A stretch of DNA of 64,000 nucleotides. Origin: Cristatella mucedo. Its lineage: Eukaryota; Bryozoa; Phylactolaemata; Cristatellidae. The notes under the pieces are model-generated. The model was not told the origin of the DNA. It ran no database searches and saw only the letters and a list, made by a program, of their open reading frames with translations. Below, piece after piece: positions 19,481 through 30,465 of this stretch (the first letter of the stretch is position 1; each line of letters starts with the position of its first letter). Location of the stretch: contig WPIO01000042.1 of assembly GCA_009760855.2 (NCBI GenBank), forward strand, positions 2,928,001 to 2,992,000, read 5' to 3'. The position numbers and the translations under genes were made by a program.

Positions 19481-20256
19481 TCAGCAAAATCTACCACCAT
19501 CACAGCAACGACAGCGTTCACAAGCATCACGACACGCTACTCTGGGCGATGCGTTTAGAGAAGCATCTGATGAGCTCGTCCGCAAACTAACAGAGGGAGA
19601 AGTTGATAGGATTAGCAGGAAACTATACTCAAAATGTTTTATTATAGATGCAGAGCTACAGACAATTCAGGTATGAAAACATCGATGCTCATTTTTTTCG
19701 CATAGCTACAACTTCAAATGTGAAGCTCTGTGCTTTACGGCATTGTCGTTAGCGTCAGGTAATACGTACAGAACTGACTTCATGCCAGAGCATAATACTT
19801 ATGTCGACAGTTAAATTTTTGTTTTTATAGAATAAACTTTAGTATATAGTACGAGCCCTGTAGTCATTTGTGGCAGTCAAAGTACTTAAGGGTTTTTAAA
19901 ATGCTTAGCTACTTGAGTATATGGATCATTGCCATTTGCTATGTGCCTTAACGCTGCAGGCTCTTATTGAATAACTAATTATGATAATCCCATGCATAAA
20001 TTCTAAATAATATGCATATCTTTGACTTACTACTTTGCGAGATGACTGACTTGGTCGGATTATCAAAGTGGAGTCTCTTAATGTGATTCGTCTCCCATTT
20101 TTTTCTTTCTCTTAGAGTCAACCAACTTCAATTAAGAAAGCGAGCTGTTTGATCGACATAATCTCAAAGAAGGGCGACCTGTGTATTAAAACTCTGGAGG
20201 ATATATTGCGAAACGACTTCTGCCGAGCTAACTTGGCTGACTTGATTCACATCTAA
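19481..20256 (+). CDS. CARD-beta exon pair, fullest copy (U2)
   Basis: Exon 1 (19,481-19,670) follows TTGCTGTTTTCCAG and ends CAG|GTATGA. Exon 2 (20,116-20,256) follows TTCTCTTAG and ends in TAA. The 445-bp intron is in phase 0. Joined, they give one CARD-like domain: helices 1-3 in exon 1 (AFREASDELVRKLTEGEVDR, KLYSKCFIIDAEL) and helices 4-6 in exon 2 (CLIDIISKKG, KTLEDILRN, ANLADLIHI). A glutamine-rich linker precedes helix 1. CARDs recruit partner CARDs in apoptosis and innate signalling. The domain is C-terminal here, so other domains would be upstream, but none was found. Family assignment is by pattern; a different death-fold subtype is the main alternative. Confidence 0.65.
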
Positions 20257-20289
20257 ACTGTCTGTCCGAAATGAGCAACCACGTGCACA

Positions 20290-21215
20290 ATGTGGCTGCT
20301 GCAGTGCTATTTCTTCTGTCTCCGGGTTGTTCTTGCATGAAGATATGAGGCTGAATTGTATTGAGCTTCTTTGAAATGTGGATACACTCCGAAGTTGTGG
20401 GTTTCAGCTAATGGCATTTCTTACTTATTGAAGAGCTTCCACTGCATGTTCTCCCAAGTGACGCTTTTTGCATAAGAGTAGTTAAAGCAAATTTTTCTAA
20501 TTTTCTTTCTACGCAGTCCTGACTGATGAATTATTTTTCATTTCATAGAGATTAATGTCGGTTGAGCCAAAGTACACCGTAAATTCTTAACCCCAAAAGC
20601 TCCGAAAACGCTGGCATAAGTACCGTCACAGCAGAATTGCTGGTGACAACATTAACAGCCATCATTCGCGCGGCATACTGCAGGCTGTGGGCCACTTTTT
20701 CTGGCGCTTGGTAGGCTCTGTACAATTAACCTGGCTTTCATTTAAAGTGGCGTCTCAATGCTTTCCGTTTAAACGGATGTGTTAATATTATCGTGAATGT
20801 GGAGGATAAAACAGCCTTCAAGCCTGTATATTATATAAAGGAGTTTCATTGCTTGAAAATAATCTAGTGGTAGTTATAGAAATGCGATCTAAATAAAGCC
20901 GTTCACTTAGCCCTCAAAATGGTATGTAGGTACATCTCGTTGCTTACACGAAACTCAGTTTTCATGTTTTTCTTGCTCAACTTATGGAGGAAAGGCAGCA
21001 AGCTTGTTGGTTGATTACGAAGAAAGTTGCACTGTCAATCATCATTCTGACAGTGGAGTTGGACATAAATCCACGTTTCTGAACAATTTCAATTTGGAAC
21101 TAGTATTGGAGTAACCAAAAAACTTTTGTCAAATTAGGTACCAGCAACTAAACCTTAGCTTATTCGGGCGTTAATAGTCTGTGTTTCTGATTGCTCTGCA
21201 TTTACGGTTCATCAA
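20290..21215. other. U2-specific 3' sequence, no gene seen
   Basis: Present in U2 but deleted from U1 and copy B between ...gctgct and ttagcattg. No coding frame, element or RNA gene recognised. It may hold the CARD-beta 3' UTR: aataaa at about 20,892 is a possible polyadenylation signal. Confidence 0.35.
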
Positions 21216-21430
21216 TTGGCGTATTAGCATTGTAAAGGGCTAAAGCTGAATATGATTTAACAGCCGCTTTATTATACGGCAGATGAGCCTTGAAGGCTAT
21301 CACCGCCGAGTGCAGCAGCAATACAACAGGATTGCATACTGCAGGATTCGAACCCACGACCTCAGTCGTCGGTAAGGCGGTCGCTCATCACGACCACCTT
21401 ACCTAGTGTACCATCACGGCTCATAGAATG
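21216..21430 (-). mobile_element. SINE-2, tRNA-derived
   Basis: The minus strand begins gagccgtgatggtacactagg (A-box region) and has a consensus B box GGTTCGAATCC near 21,345, followed by a non-tRNA body ending in the cagccgctttattatac block. The tail differs from SINE-1. Other SINE-2 pieces: 33,370-33,540 minus, 44,180-44,275 minus, 44,470-44,550 plus and 63,172-63,290 plus. Confidence 0.75.
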
Positions 21431-21751
21431 ATAACACGTTCCGAACATTAGCCGAAACTATACATTAATATTTTTTTTATGTAGATAATATTCTGGCTAT
21501 GAAACGCCAGCTTGGGTTCACATTAAGTGGCTTAATTGAGGATACTTTTTATTGCAAGTTGGTTTCGATTTTTACAACATGGCTCAAAATTTTCGAGGTT
21601 GTCATCAAAACATTTAACTGGAATCTCAGTTTCAATTTTGCATACGGTGTATTTAAAAGCATTGTCAAATTGCAGGTACAGACAGAATATATTGAAATAA
21701 CAATGGCAATAACAAGGCAGCATACGTTCTTGCTTCAAATAAAAGAATAAC

Positions 21752-22222
21752 AATACAGTTGATAAACCATCCTTAAAGAACTCAATCACTTCCTGGGCGC
21801 TTTACATTTGCTGCAAAGGAAACACGATCGAATGGTGAGTGGTATCATGCTTGATAAACGTTATGAATAACATGGTTAGGGGTGACATGCACAGGGTCAG
21901 CATGCAGGTGTGGTTAGTGGCAGCATGCACAGAGTTAGCACGCATATTGGTAAACTGTTGGATTCCGAAAAGCGGGTGGTACGATGCTTGGCCTGGTGGT
22001 GGAGTAGATCTGAGAGATAGGCTGGAGCCATAGAATGAAGTGACCTAAAAGTGAACGACAAAACCTTGAAGTCAATCCGTTGCATGACTGGTAGCCAGTG
22101 CAGGTCGGCGAGAAGTGGTGAGACGTGGATACTGCGACGCTCACGACAGACATGACTAGCTGCAGAGTTTTGCACCAGCTGTAAGCGCCTGATTGCATAG
22201 GCCGGTAGACCAGTAAGCAGTG
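21752..22222 (-). mobile_element. LINE-A 3' end with internal deletion, antisense
   Basis: Minus strand: C-terminal coding part (RRSIHVSPLLADLHWLPV, LHHQAKHRTTRFSESNSLP), then a jump over the last 60 or so codons into the 3' UTR and tail near 21,755. It abuts the GC-rich island at 22,223. Confidence 0.8.
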
Positions 22223-23275
22223 AGTTAGAGACTCCTAGCCGCTATGATTTAGGAGCCGCGAATAATGAATATCAGTCGTCGCGATTTGGCTGATTTACTA
22301 AGCCGCCTTTTCGCCGACGTCAAAAGCTAGTTTTAAAGCCGGCTAGCTCGGCGCCTGGCAGCGTAATCGGTCGCAGCGAGGACGTGAAAGCGGGCGAGAG
22401 CCACGGCTAGCCTTAAAACGCCTCCGAAGTCTAGCCAGCGGCGGCGGCTGCTGCAGATACCTTGAGACAATCATCATTCGACGACCGATTACATGTCTAG
22501 AGCGGAAAGCTTCAAGTCTTTCACCCACGTGAGACAACGGACGAGCTGCTGCCTACGAGTCCATAGAGAGAAAGCTACAATATTCGGGCAGAACTGCGAA
22601 GGCGTACTCAGCCAAACGCCGGGATGCGCGACTAGCCTGAGAAAGGCGGTCCAACGCCGCTTAGGCCCACGCTCCTGAGGTGCCAGCACGGCGCCAGCGG
22701 GACTGGCTCGAAAGGGCTGGCCCTGAGGGGGCGGGGCTGTTTTTTTCGAGTGCCTCGTTAGCCATCGTCCTTATTGCTGGCAAACCCAAAAAGCGCGGGC
22801 CGCTGTGCGACGCGCTCAGCGCCAGCGGTCGGTGGCTGATCGAGCGAGCGCCTATCGAAGTGTGCCGTTGTGCTAGACGCTGCAGCGTCCCTCTCTTACG
22901 GCGGTTCGCGACACGCTCGTATCCCGCAGCTCGATGTGGGGCCTCAGGCGACGGAGAGCGCGAGCATAAGCGTCAGCGTCTCCAACTTCGGTTCGAGAGC
23001 CGAGGCGCGAAGCAGATCCGGCCGCTGCTGCGGCGGCGGCTGCGGCCGTTTAACTGGCGCCTGGCCCTTATCCAGAAGCCACGCCCGCCGAGCGTGGCGC
23101 TGCCCCGAGCCCGCACGGAAGATCGAGCTGATGGACAGGGTGAGCCGCAGGGCGACAGCATGAGAACTTCAAGCAAATCTATATTAGAAACTTGCAGAAC
23201 GACCGAGAGCGGACCGCCACCTCAGTGGCACTGCGAGCAGATGCATTTCGCCGCGTCGTAGGGTCCTAGGTAAAT
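22223..23275. other. CpG-rich island, no gene assigned
   Basis: GC-rich and CpG-dense against AT-rich neighbours. A 193-codon plus frame (22,680-23,261) and overlapping minus frames are open mainly because stops are rare in GC-rich DNA; none has a recognisable domain. It could be an unmethylated promoter island or the 5' part of an unknown element. No TATA box seen. Confidence 0.4.
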
Positions 23276-23469
23276 GACTTATTGGTATCGTTACCATTAT
23301 TTGTACGCTATCGAGACTTTGTTGTTCTGCCCTTAACGAAGGGCTTACAGCTTTTGCTTCGAATGACCATTCGCGTTCATCAGAAGAATTTCGGTGCACA
23401 TGCAGGGCGTGTTCTATAGTTACGCATTGCTAAAAGTTGGGCTTGCTTAAATAGGAATACTGCATCTAA
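23276..23469. other. No gene seen
   Basis: Short AT-richer link between the island and the LINE-A fragment. Nothing recognised. Confidence 0.3.
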
Positions 23470-24010
23470 ATCGGTCGGAGCATTTGTGAAATCCCGTCTC
23501 GACTTTAGTAGCTCACTGCTTGCTGGTCTACCGGCCTTTGCAACTAGGCGCATACAGTTAGTGCACAGCTCTTCAGCTAGGCTTGCCTGTCGTGAGCGTC
23601 ACAGTTGCCACATTACGCAGCTTCTCGCCAACCTGCATTGTCTACCAATCAGGCAGCACATCGACTTCAAGGTTCTGTAACTCACATTTAGGTCCCTTGA
23701 CTTTCCAGCGCCAGCCTACGTATCAGAACTACTCTGCCGTCTGGCTAAGCATCGTAGCCCCCCACCCAGCTGCTTTTCTGAATCTAATCGCTTAGCTACG
23801 TCTCGTCTGTGCTTCTAATTCCCAGGAGACCGTGCCTTTAGTTCGTACGCTCCCAAAGCTTGGAACTCACTTCCGACTGGCGTCGCGATTTGTATGCTTA
23901 TGCGTGCTGACACTGTGCATGCTGCCACTAACCATACTTGCATGCTGACCCTGTGCATGTCACACCTAACCGTGTCGTGCTTGTTATAATTGAGCATGCT
24001 ACCATAACCA
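23470..24010 (+). pseudogene. LINE-A C-terminal fragment
   Basis: Matches LINE-A from the VTSRLDF.SSLLAGLPA segment to the 3' UTR (gctgccactaaccatac, gaccctgtgcatgtca). Stops and frameshifts throughout. It is cut at about 24,010 by the start of the longer copy. Confidence 0.8.
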
Positions 24011-26590
24011 TTCGACCATACTTGTGCATGGCCCTACCGACATCAAGGGTCACACACTCGACCAGATTTTCTCATACAACTGCACTTTGTCATCACCAAT
24101 TATTACTAAATCCTGCTTATCTGAACACATGCAGATCTTATTCAATCTACAGTGTGTGCCCACATCCTCCTCAAAAATAACCTGTGAATCGCGAAACCTC
24201 AAGACCCTTGACATCGATGATGTCCGTGCGAGAATATCTGCTTCGCCTCTGCTGCTCAGTCCTCCCTCCGATCTGTCATCATTGGTAGATAGCTACAACA
24301 CGACACTAGCTGACACGGTCGACGAGTTTGCACCTCTGACAAAGCGCACTGTGCGCCCCCCCCCCCCCCCGCCAAGACGGCATGTGGTTTACCACAGACA
24401 TTAAACTAGCCAGGTCTACTAAACGAAAGCTTGAAAAAGCATACAAAAGAATCGGATTAACTGTTCATCGACAGGCATATGAAGACTACTGTAAGTCGTA
24501 CCAATCGATCCTAGCAAAGGCCAAGACTAGCTTCTATAGAAACATTGTTGAATCACAGATTCACAATCCAAAAATGCTGATGTCGACAATAAACCATCTC
24601 CTCAACCGTTCCCAGATTAGCTCCTTACCTGATGATCCTTGTGATGATCTAACCGATCGCTTCTCTCGATTCTTTGTGCAGAAGGTAGACAAGATCAGGG
24701 AATCCATCCCTGCGATGACAACCTCCCCACTAGAATGCTGTTCCTCCGTTCCTGGCTGCACCTCAATGTATGCATTTAAGCAGGTCACTAGTGATCTAGT
24801 CCTAAAGTTCGTATCGCAATCAAAGAAGACAAGAAGTCCTCTGGACCATATTCCCACTGTCGTGCTCCTACGTTGCAGTGATCTGCTGCTGCCATGCATA
24901 ACTAACATCATTAATATGTCATTAGCCTCAGGTCATGTCCAAACACCTTTCAAAAAAGCTGTAGTCAGGCCTCTTCTCAAGAAAGCAACACTAGACCAAG
25001 ATAACTTGAGCAACTACCGCCCAGTCTCCCTTCTACCATTCCTATCAAAGACACTGGAACGGGTCTTGGCAGACCAGCTGAACTCATATATCGAAACCTC
25101 ACACCTTACTACTAAGTTCCAGTCTGGCTTTCGAGCTAAACACTCCACAGAGTCAGCATTGCTTAGGGTATACAACGAGCTACGTAGGAATGCAGACTTA
25201 GGTAGAATGTCTCTGCTTGTTTTGCTCGATCTTTCTGCAGCTTCTGACACCATCGATCACAAAGTTCTCCTAGAGCGCCTGTCATCTCGCCTGGGCATCA
25301 CTGGCACTGCTCTGCAGTGGTTCAGGTCCTATCTCAGTGGGAGACTCTAGAATATTGACGTAAATGGACACAGATCATCTGAAGTACCTCTGAAATATGG
25401 AGTACCTCAGGGCTCAGTGCTAGGTCCGGTTCTTTTCACGGTTTACACTCTCCCTCTTGCTGATGTGATTGCCAAGCACAATCTAGGCTTTTACATCTAT
25501 GCGGATGACACTCAGTTGTACCTTTGCCTTGATCCCTCCCAGCCTTCGAGCACCTCAAATTCTCTCAACTCACTTGCTGCATGCATTGATGACGTCCCCA
25601 TATGGATGGCAGCAAATTTTCTAAAACTAAACGATGATAAAACTAACTTACTAGTTATGGGCAAACCCAGTGTGATTCAGAGATTGGAAAGGCTGACTCT
25701 CAAAATTGGCTCTGCCAGCATATCTCCTGTTGAATCAGCTCGAAATCTATGTGTCATATTCCAAAGCGACGTCTCGTTAGACGACCGTATCAGCTCTACA
25801 GTCAAATCTGCCTATTTTCAGCTTCATAACATTGCTAAAATTCGGGCTTGTTTAGATAAGGATACCACGTCCAAGTTGGTCAATGCATTCGTGACATCTC
25901 GTCTCGACTTCTGTAACTCACTGCTTACTGGTCTACCGGCATGTGCAATCAGGCGCTTACAGCTGGTGCAAAACTCTGCAGCTAGGCCTGTCGGTCGTGA
26001 GCGTCGCAGTGGCCGCATTACTCCACTTCTCGCCGACCTGCACTGGCTCTCAGTCAAGCAACCGATCGTCTTAAAGGTTTTGTCGCTCACTTTCAGGTCA
26101 CTTTGTTCTTTGGCACCAGCCCATTTGTCAGATCTACTCCCCCATCAGGCCAAGCATCGTACCACCGCTTTTCGGAATCCAACAGTCTAGAAATACCTAG
26201 TACAAACCTCAAATCTTTTGGAGACCGTGCATTTAGTTCGTATGCTCCAAAGCCTGGAACTCCCTCCCGACCTGCGTCAGAACATCCCCTGACCTGACCA
26301 CATTTAAAAGGAACTTAAAAACACACCTATTTAGGACAGCATTTAGTGGGTCCCTGTGATTCGTCCTTGATGTGCTTATGCGTGCTGACACTGTGCATGC
26401 TGCCACCAACCACATTTGCATGCTGATCCTGTGCATGTCACCCCTAACCATGTTATTCATTTTGTTTGTTTTTCAAGCATGATTTTACTTACCATTCAAT
26501 TGCATTTCCCTTTGCAGCACATGTAAAGCGCCTAGAGAGAGATTAAGTTCTCTGAGGGCGCTTTATCAAGTGAATTATTATTATTATTAT
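24011..26590 (+). pseudogene. LINE-A, longest EN-tail plus RT copy
   Basis: Starts in the end of the apurinic-type endonuclease (GHTLDQIFS motif near 24,045), then the EN-RT linker, RT fingers (NYRPVSLLPFLSKTLERV), palm ([27 protein letters not shown] at about 25,498), thumb, C-terminal domain and 3' UTR with stem-loop and ATT tail. Breaks: a frameshift at a 15-C run (24,356-24,370), a TAG at 25,348 where 57,067 has CAG, and frameshifts after about 26,165. Most of the endonuclease is absent. This layout fits the CR1/L2/jockey-type LINE group; the exact clade was not determined. Confidence 0.9.
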
Positions 26591-26685
26591 TATACTTTTC
26601 AGCATATATAAAGTGCCTATAAAGAGATTACGTTCTCTGATGGTGCTATACAAAGGAATAATAGTAATAATAATAATGAATATTA
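26591..26685 (+). mobile_element. LINE-A variant tail
   Basis: A second tail immediately after the ATT tail of the previous copy: cagcatatataaagtgcctataaagagattacgttctctgatggtgctatac, then AATA repeats. It resembles the variant tail at 18,390. Confidence 0.6.
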
Positions 26686-27080
26686 TCATACTTGCAACTG
26701 GGTGCCGAGCTACTTTCTGCTAATACGTCCATTGCGGCCAGCAATCGGAAACCGTATCTTCTGCTTGACTTCCAACAGCTGAGGATTACTCCCGTACAGC
26801 CACTTAAAATTGAAACGTGAGAGTTTCAATATTCTAAAGATTACTAGCGTTTCTTAATTATAATATGTAAGTACCACATATGCCACGACCTATGGCTTAG
26901 ACCACGTAAACCGGCTATCTGAAATGATGACTAGCCAGTTGTACTTCAAGTCTCAGCTTTAGACGCATCCATTCCGGCTAGCAGTCCGTTCGCACCCGCG
27001 AACTTGTCTTCACTGTTCCGGAGTAGCTTACGTGCGTATCTGCTGCATGATTCACTGTACGTTATTAGCCAGACTCCTTA
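26686..27080. other. No gene seen
   Basis: No coding exon or repeat family recognised. Confidence 0.35.
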
Positions 27081-28070
27081 CTAGCCAATTTCCACGTGCG
27101 TCCTCGCATTTATTTTAGCCTGCCGGCGATTGGCCGGGCTCGCGAGCTGACCGCTCCGCAAGCGCCTGTCGCCGCGCGTCCGCGAGCGCTGTCGCCGTTG
27201 GCGTGCGCTACGTTCGAAGCGACGGACGTCAGCTCAGCGGGCGCTGCACGAGCGCGCTCGCGCAACAGTGGCCAGGCACTCGCTAACTCGCGAGGCCGCT
27301 ATAACGATATGACGCTACAACGAGCTTGAGCCCGAGTAGCCACACGAGCGCTTTCATGCGCCGCGCCTCTAGAGAGCTCCGAATTGCAGGCGCAAACTGG
27401 GCGCGGTCGGTGCCGACGCGATAGCAGAGAGCATTGCTTCCAGCCTTTCGGGGGGGGGGGGGGGGTGAGGTGCGTACCTCCTCCTCCTCATGCTGCTCCG
27501 CGATGCTGCAGCAGATCTAGTGATAGAGCGGCGGCTCGGGGAAGAAGTCGCCGGATGTAAAGAGCTGAGCGAAGCCCGGCGACTACGGTTGCTGTTTTAG
27601 CGACCCCGAGCGCGTTATGGCGATGGTGGTGCGCATCGAAAATCCGGCTCGCACGGCGGGCGAGCGAACGAGAGCGCTCGAAGAGAATGACGGGACGGCA
27701 TGCGGAGCGAAGCGTATGTCGCGTCCCAATTCCGTCCGTCGTCCGCGCCCCATGCGCCGGCATTACGCACCTAGAGAGAGATCAAGTACTCTGAGGGCGC
27801 TTTATCAAGTGAATTATTTTTATTATCATTATGACGCACGAGGCCCTAATTCTGAAAGTCGCTTTGCATTGTTACGCTGCGAGCGCCCGAGCGACGTAGC
27901 CTGGGAAGCCGCTATTGCGGCGGCACTCGAACCGCTCGGACCGACGCCGAAGCGGCATCTAGCCGAGCTGTAACGACTGGCTGTCAACACTTCTGCCGTC
28001 CGCAGCACCACCAGCCGCCGCCGCCCGCGAGCGCGTCCACTCCACCCGCAGTTGTTGACCATGCGTAATC
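27081..28070. other. Second CpG-rich island, interrupted by a LINE-A tail
   Basis: CpG-dense block with a G run at 27,451-27,467 and several open but unrecognised frames on both strands. At 27,765-27,828 about 60 bp of LINE-A 3' tail (cacctagagagagatcaag, ctctgagggcgctttatc, then T/A-rich repeats) splits it. No gene recognised. Confidence 0.4.
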
Positions 28071-29040
28071 TATTGGCAACCGCAAATCAAGCGTATCGCG
28101 AGTAAACGATGATAAGAATAATCATTTCGTTCGCGCGGTCTATATTTTGAATGTGATTCTTGCACGCGAGCCCCCTTAAGCGGCGACGCACGTTGGAGAG
28201 ACCGTTCGATATCAGACTTTAATGATAATGGAGCTTCCTTGCTACGTATTCATACACTCTCATTTAAGTGAATTCAAATCTAAAAATATTTCGCTGTCAT
28301 CTTTGGACCTTTAGGCGCAATATGGAGTTCGCCAGTGGCAGAGCCACGGGATAGAAGGTCATTTGCTCCCGCCCCATCTTACAGCAGGGCGGCAACCTGG
28401 CTGCCACAATTCTTACATCCCGCTGACCGTCACCGACCATTCATGTATGTCGTAAACCTTCCACTCCGTAAACAGTCACAGAGCTCATATTGAAGTAACG
28501 CTAGGTGATCGTCTCTCAGTTGTGAGACAAAAACTTTGGAGCCAGATCGGGACAGTCAAGGCGACAGACTTCGTCAGATGGAGAGTCGCGGCGTTTGCAC
28601 AGCTGTGCGTTTATTATAAAATAATGAATACTTCATTCATATATTGAACGACTCAATCTCTATCTGAACGCTAATAACTTTGCCTCAGGGCTCGAACTCA
28701 CGACCTTGGTCTTTAAAGGTAAGCGCGGAGCCTCTGAAAAACAGACATTTTGAAAAACAGTTGTGTTTACTGCTTTCAATTTTCAAACTATTTAAATATT
28801 CAAAATCAGCTGTCTACTGTTGTTTTCATATTTTTAATTATTTATAAAGTCAATAGGTTAGTTTGTGAGAAACACCGTTTTGTTATATATCTTACGTGAT
28901 AAATTCTAAATCAATATATTTTTACTTCTTGTAATAATATTTCAAGAACAAAAGTGCATTAAGCGACTTATCTGAGAGACGTGATCCTTATTTAGTATAG
29001 AAATTCGTACAGACCTAAAAAAACTCTTTCAACGCCCGTT
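28071..29040. other. No gene seen
   Basis: Mostly AT-rich. A degraded SINE-like stretch with gggctcgaactcacgacc lies near 28,688 (B-box-like on the minus strand). Nothing else is supported. Confidence 0.35.
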
Positions 29041-30465
29041 GTTGCTGGAATAGTGGTTAGGGTTGAGCTGTACAATTCCTAAAGATTTTCAGCGCGCTAG
29101 CAGGAGATCCTGAAGAACGTAAATTCGGAATAGAGCCATTTGAAACTGTCTTGCCCTCCAGCTGCAATTGATGATCAATCTTTTGTAGCAACAAATTCAA
29201 TTCATGTTGAAGAGACAAATTCACACTTTCAGCTTCAATTAAGACTGTTCAACGACAACTTCTGCATCGCTGACTCAAAATAGACTGAACGATAGATTTT
29301 CTGCTCAATTTAGTGTAGTTTTGACAGGGCGACAGATAAATATTTATGACTGCCCAAGAGTTTCGTGACATATTTTTTCAATCGCTCTTCAACGCGACAC
29401 TTCAAATTTTCCATGAGCATAATACTAACGTGATTATTCGGGTTAGAGATCCTATTAAACGTGAGTTCTCAAATTGTGTCAGCACTCATCAGCGTCGAGT
29501 CTTCACGACTTAGATTCTCAAGAGCAAGTTTCACAAGTTCCATTGCCTTCAGAATAGTGTTGACAGCGTCAAAATCTAATGAATGCCTCAATCATTTTCA
29601 GCGCCTTGAATTCGATTGGTGTCTCGCGGATGGCGACTCCTGTCTTTACTAGCAGCTCTCACATTGTTGCGATGGAGTTCCAGCGCGTCTTCACGTCAAG
29701 ATGCAGTTCAATCTCGCCTCCAAAGCTCAGCTTTAACTTCGGATTGAAAGACAAAACGAACAGTTGATTTGTTTATGAATTTGACAAGCTTGCGTGATTT
29801 CGTGAGCAGATCGTGGTAATCGACGTCTCCATCTAATGTATTATCTCTGAGCATGTCCAAGACCGCGTCTGCTTCAAAATTGTCCATTTCATCATTATCC
29901 TCATTATCCAGGTTTAACTTGTTCAACTAAGGACTCTTCTTGTACAGTGTTTCACATACTCCATAGTGCAGATTATAGCTTAAGCAGAACTGCCCGATGA
30001 CATCGATATGACTAATGCATTTGTTATTTACCGCAGCACAGTCCTTAGTAGATCCCAATAAATCCCTCTCAGTTGTTATTGAAAAAACGCTCAAATGCTG
30101 TTTGATTGATTCGAGGATATAGAGAGCTGTGCACGAACCGAATAAACTAACAAGACCCATATTGGTTGCTGTTTTATCGCCACTATCATCAATGTTGACT
30201 CCAAAGAATCGACATCCTCTCTCGGGTGTGTTTTCACCCACAGTTGTGCTAAACTGTACTCCTCTTTTGAGTTTTCCCTTGATATCGGCAATCGCTTATT
30301 TTCATTTTTCTTAGTAATCATCATGCACAGGCTTTATCGCCCCACTTTCATTCATTGGAGGTTTTAATCCGTTCCGCGACATTTATTTCTGTATATACTT
30401 ATTTTTAGTTAGAGGTCTGATCGATATTCCATCAGTACGCATATCGGTAACAATCTCCTTCAAAC
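29040..30465 (-). pseudogene. hAT-type transposase remnant
   Basis: Reading the minus strand from about 30,300, conserved hAT blocks appear in order: FFGVNIDDSGDKTATNMGL, ITTERDLLGSTKDCAAV, ILQ-like QFCLSYNLHYGVCETLYKK (29,927-30,241), an acidic spacer and KSRKLVKFI (29,708-29,926), then in shifted frames LDVKTRWNSIATM (about 29,663-29,697) and VKLALENLSREDSTLMSAD (about 29,490-29,545). This is the core of a DNA-transposon transposase with its RNase-H-like fold. It is broken by stops and frameshifts, and an N-terminal zinc finger and terminal inverted repeats were not found. A domesticated gene is unlikely given the breaks. Confidence 0.75.

Larger units (their letters stand above)
14706..21655 (+). 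repeat. CARD unit U2 (long form)
   Basis: The fullest version of the unit, about 6.9 kb. In order: small ORF, 364-bp insert, CARD-alpha exon, 1.9 kb without clear homologues in the window, the CAAAGCG block (17,822 onward), LINE-A-like fragments, (CT)n, the CARD-beta exon pair, 0.9 kb unassigned, and SINE-2. Tandem with U1 on its left, it ends near 21,655, where sequence matching 55,115 stops. Confidence 0.75.

Noticed and set aside
22680-23261. 193-codon Arg-rich plus-strand frame
   Set aside because: GC-rich sequence lengthens random frames; overlapping minus frames are equally open and no domain is seen.
28727-28770. hAT terminal inverted repeat candidates near cctctg / cagttgtg
   Set aside because: No matching partner at the other side of the transposase remnant and no 8-bp duplication.
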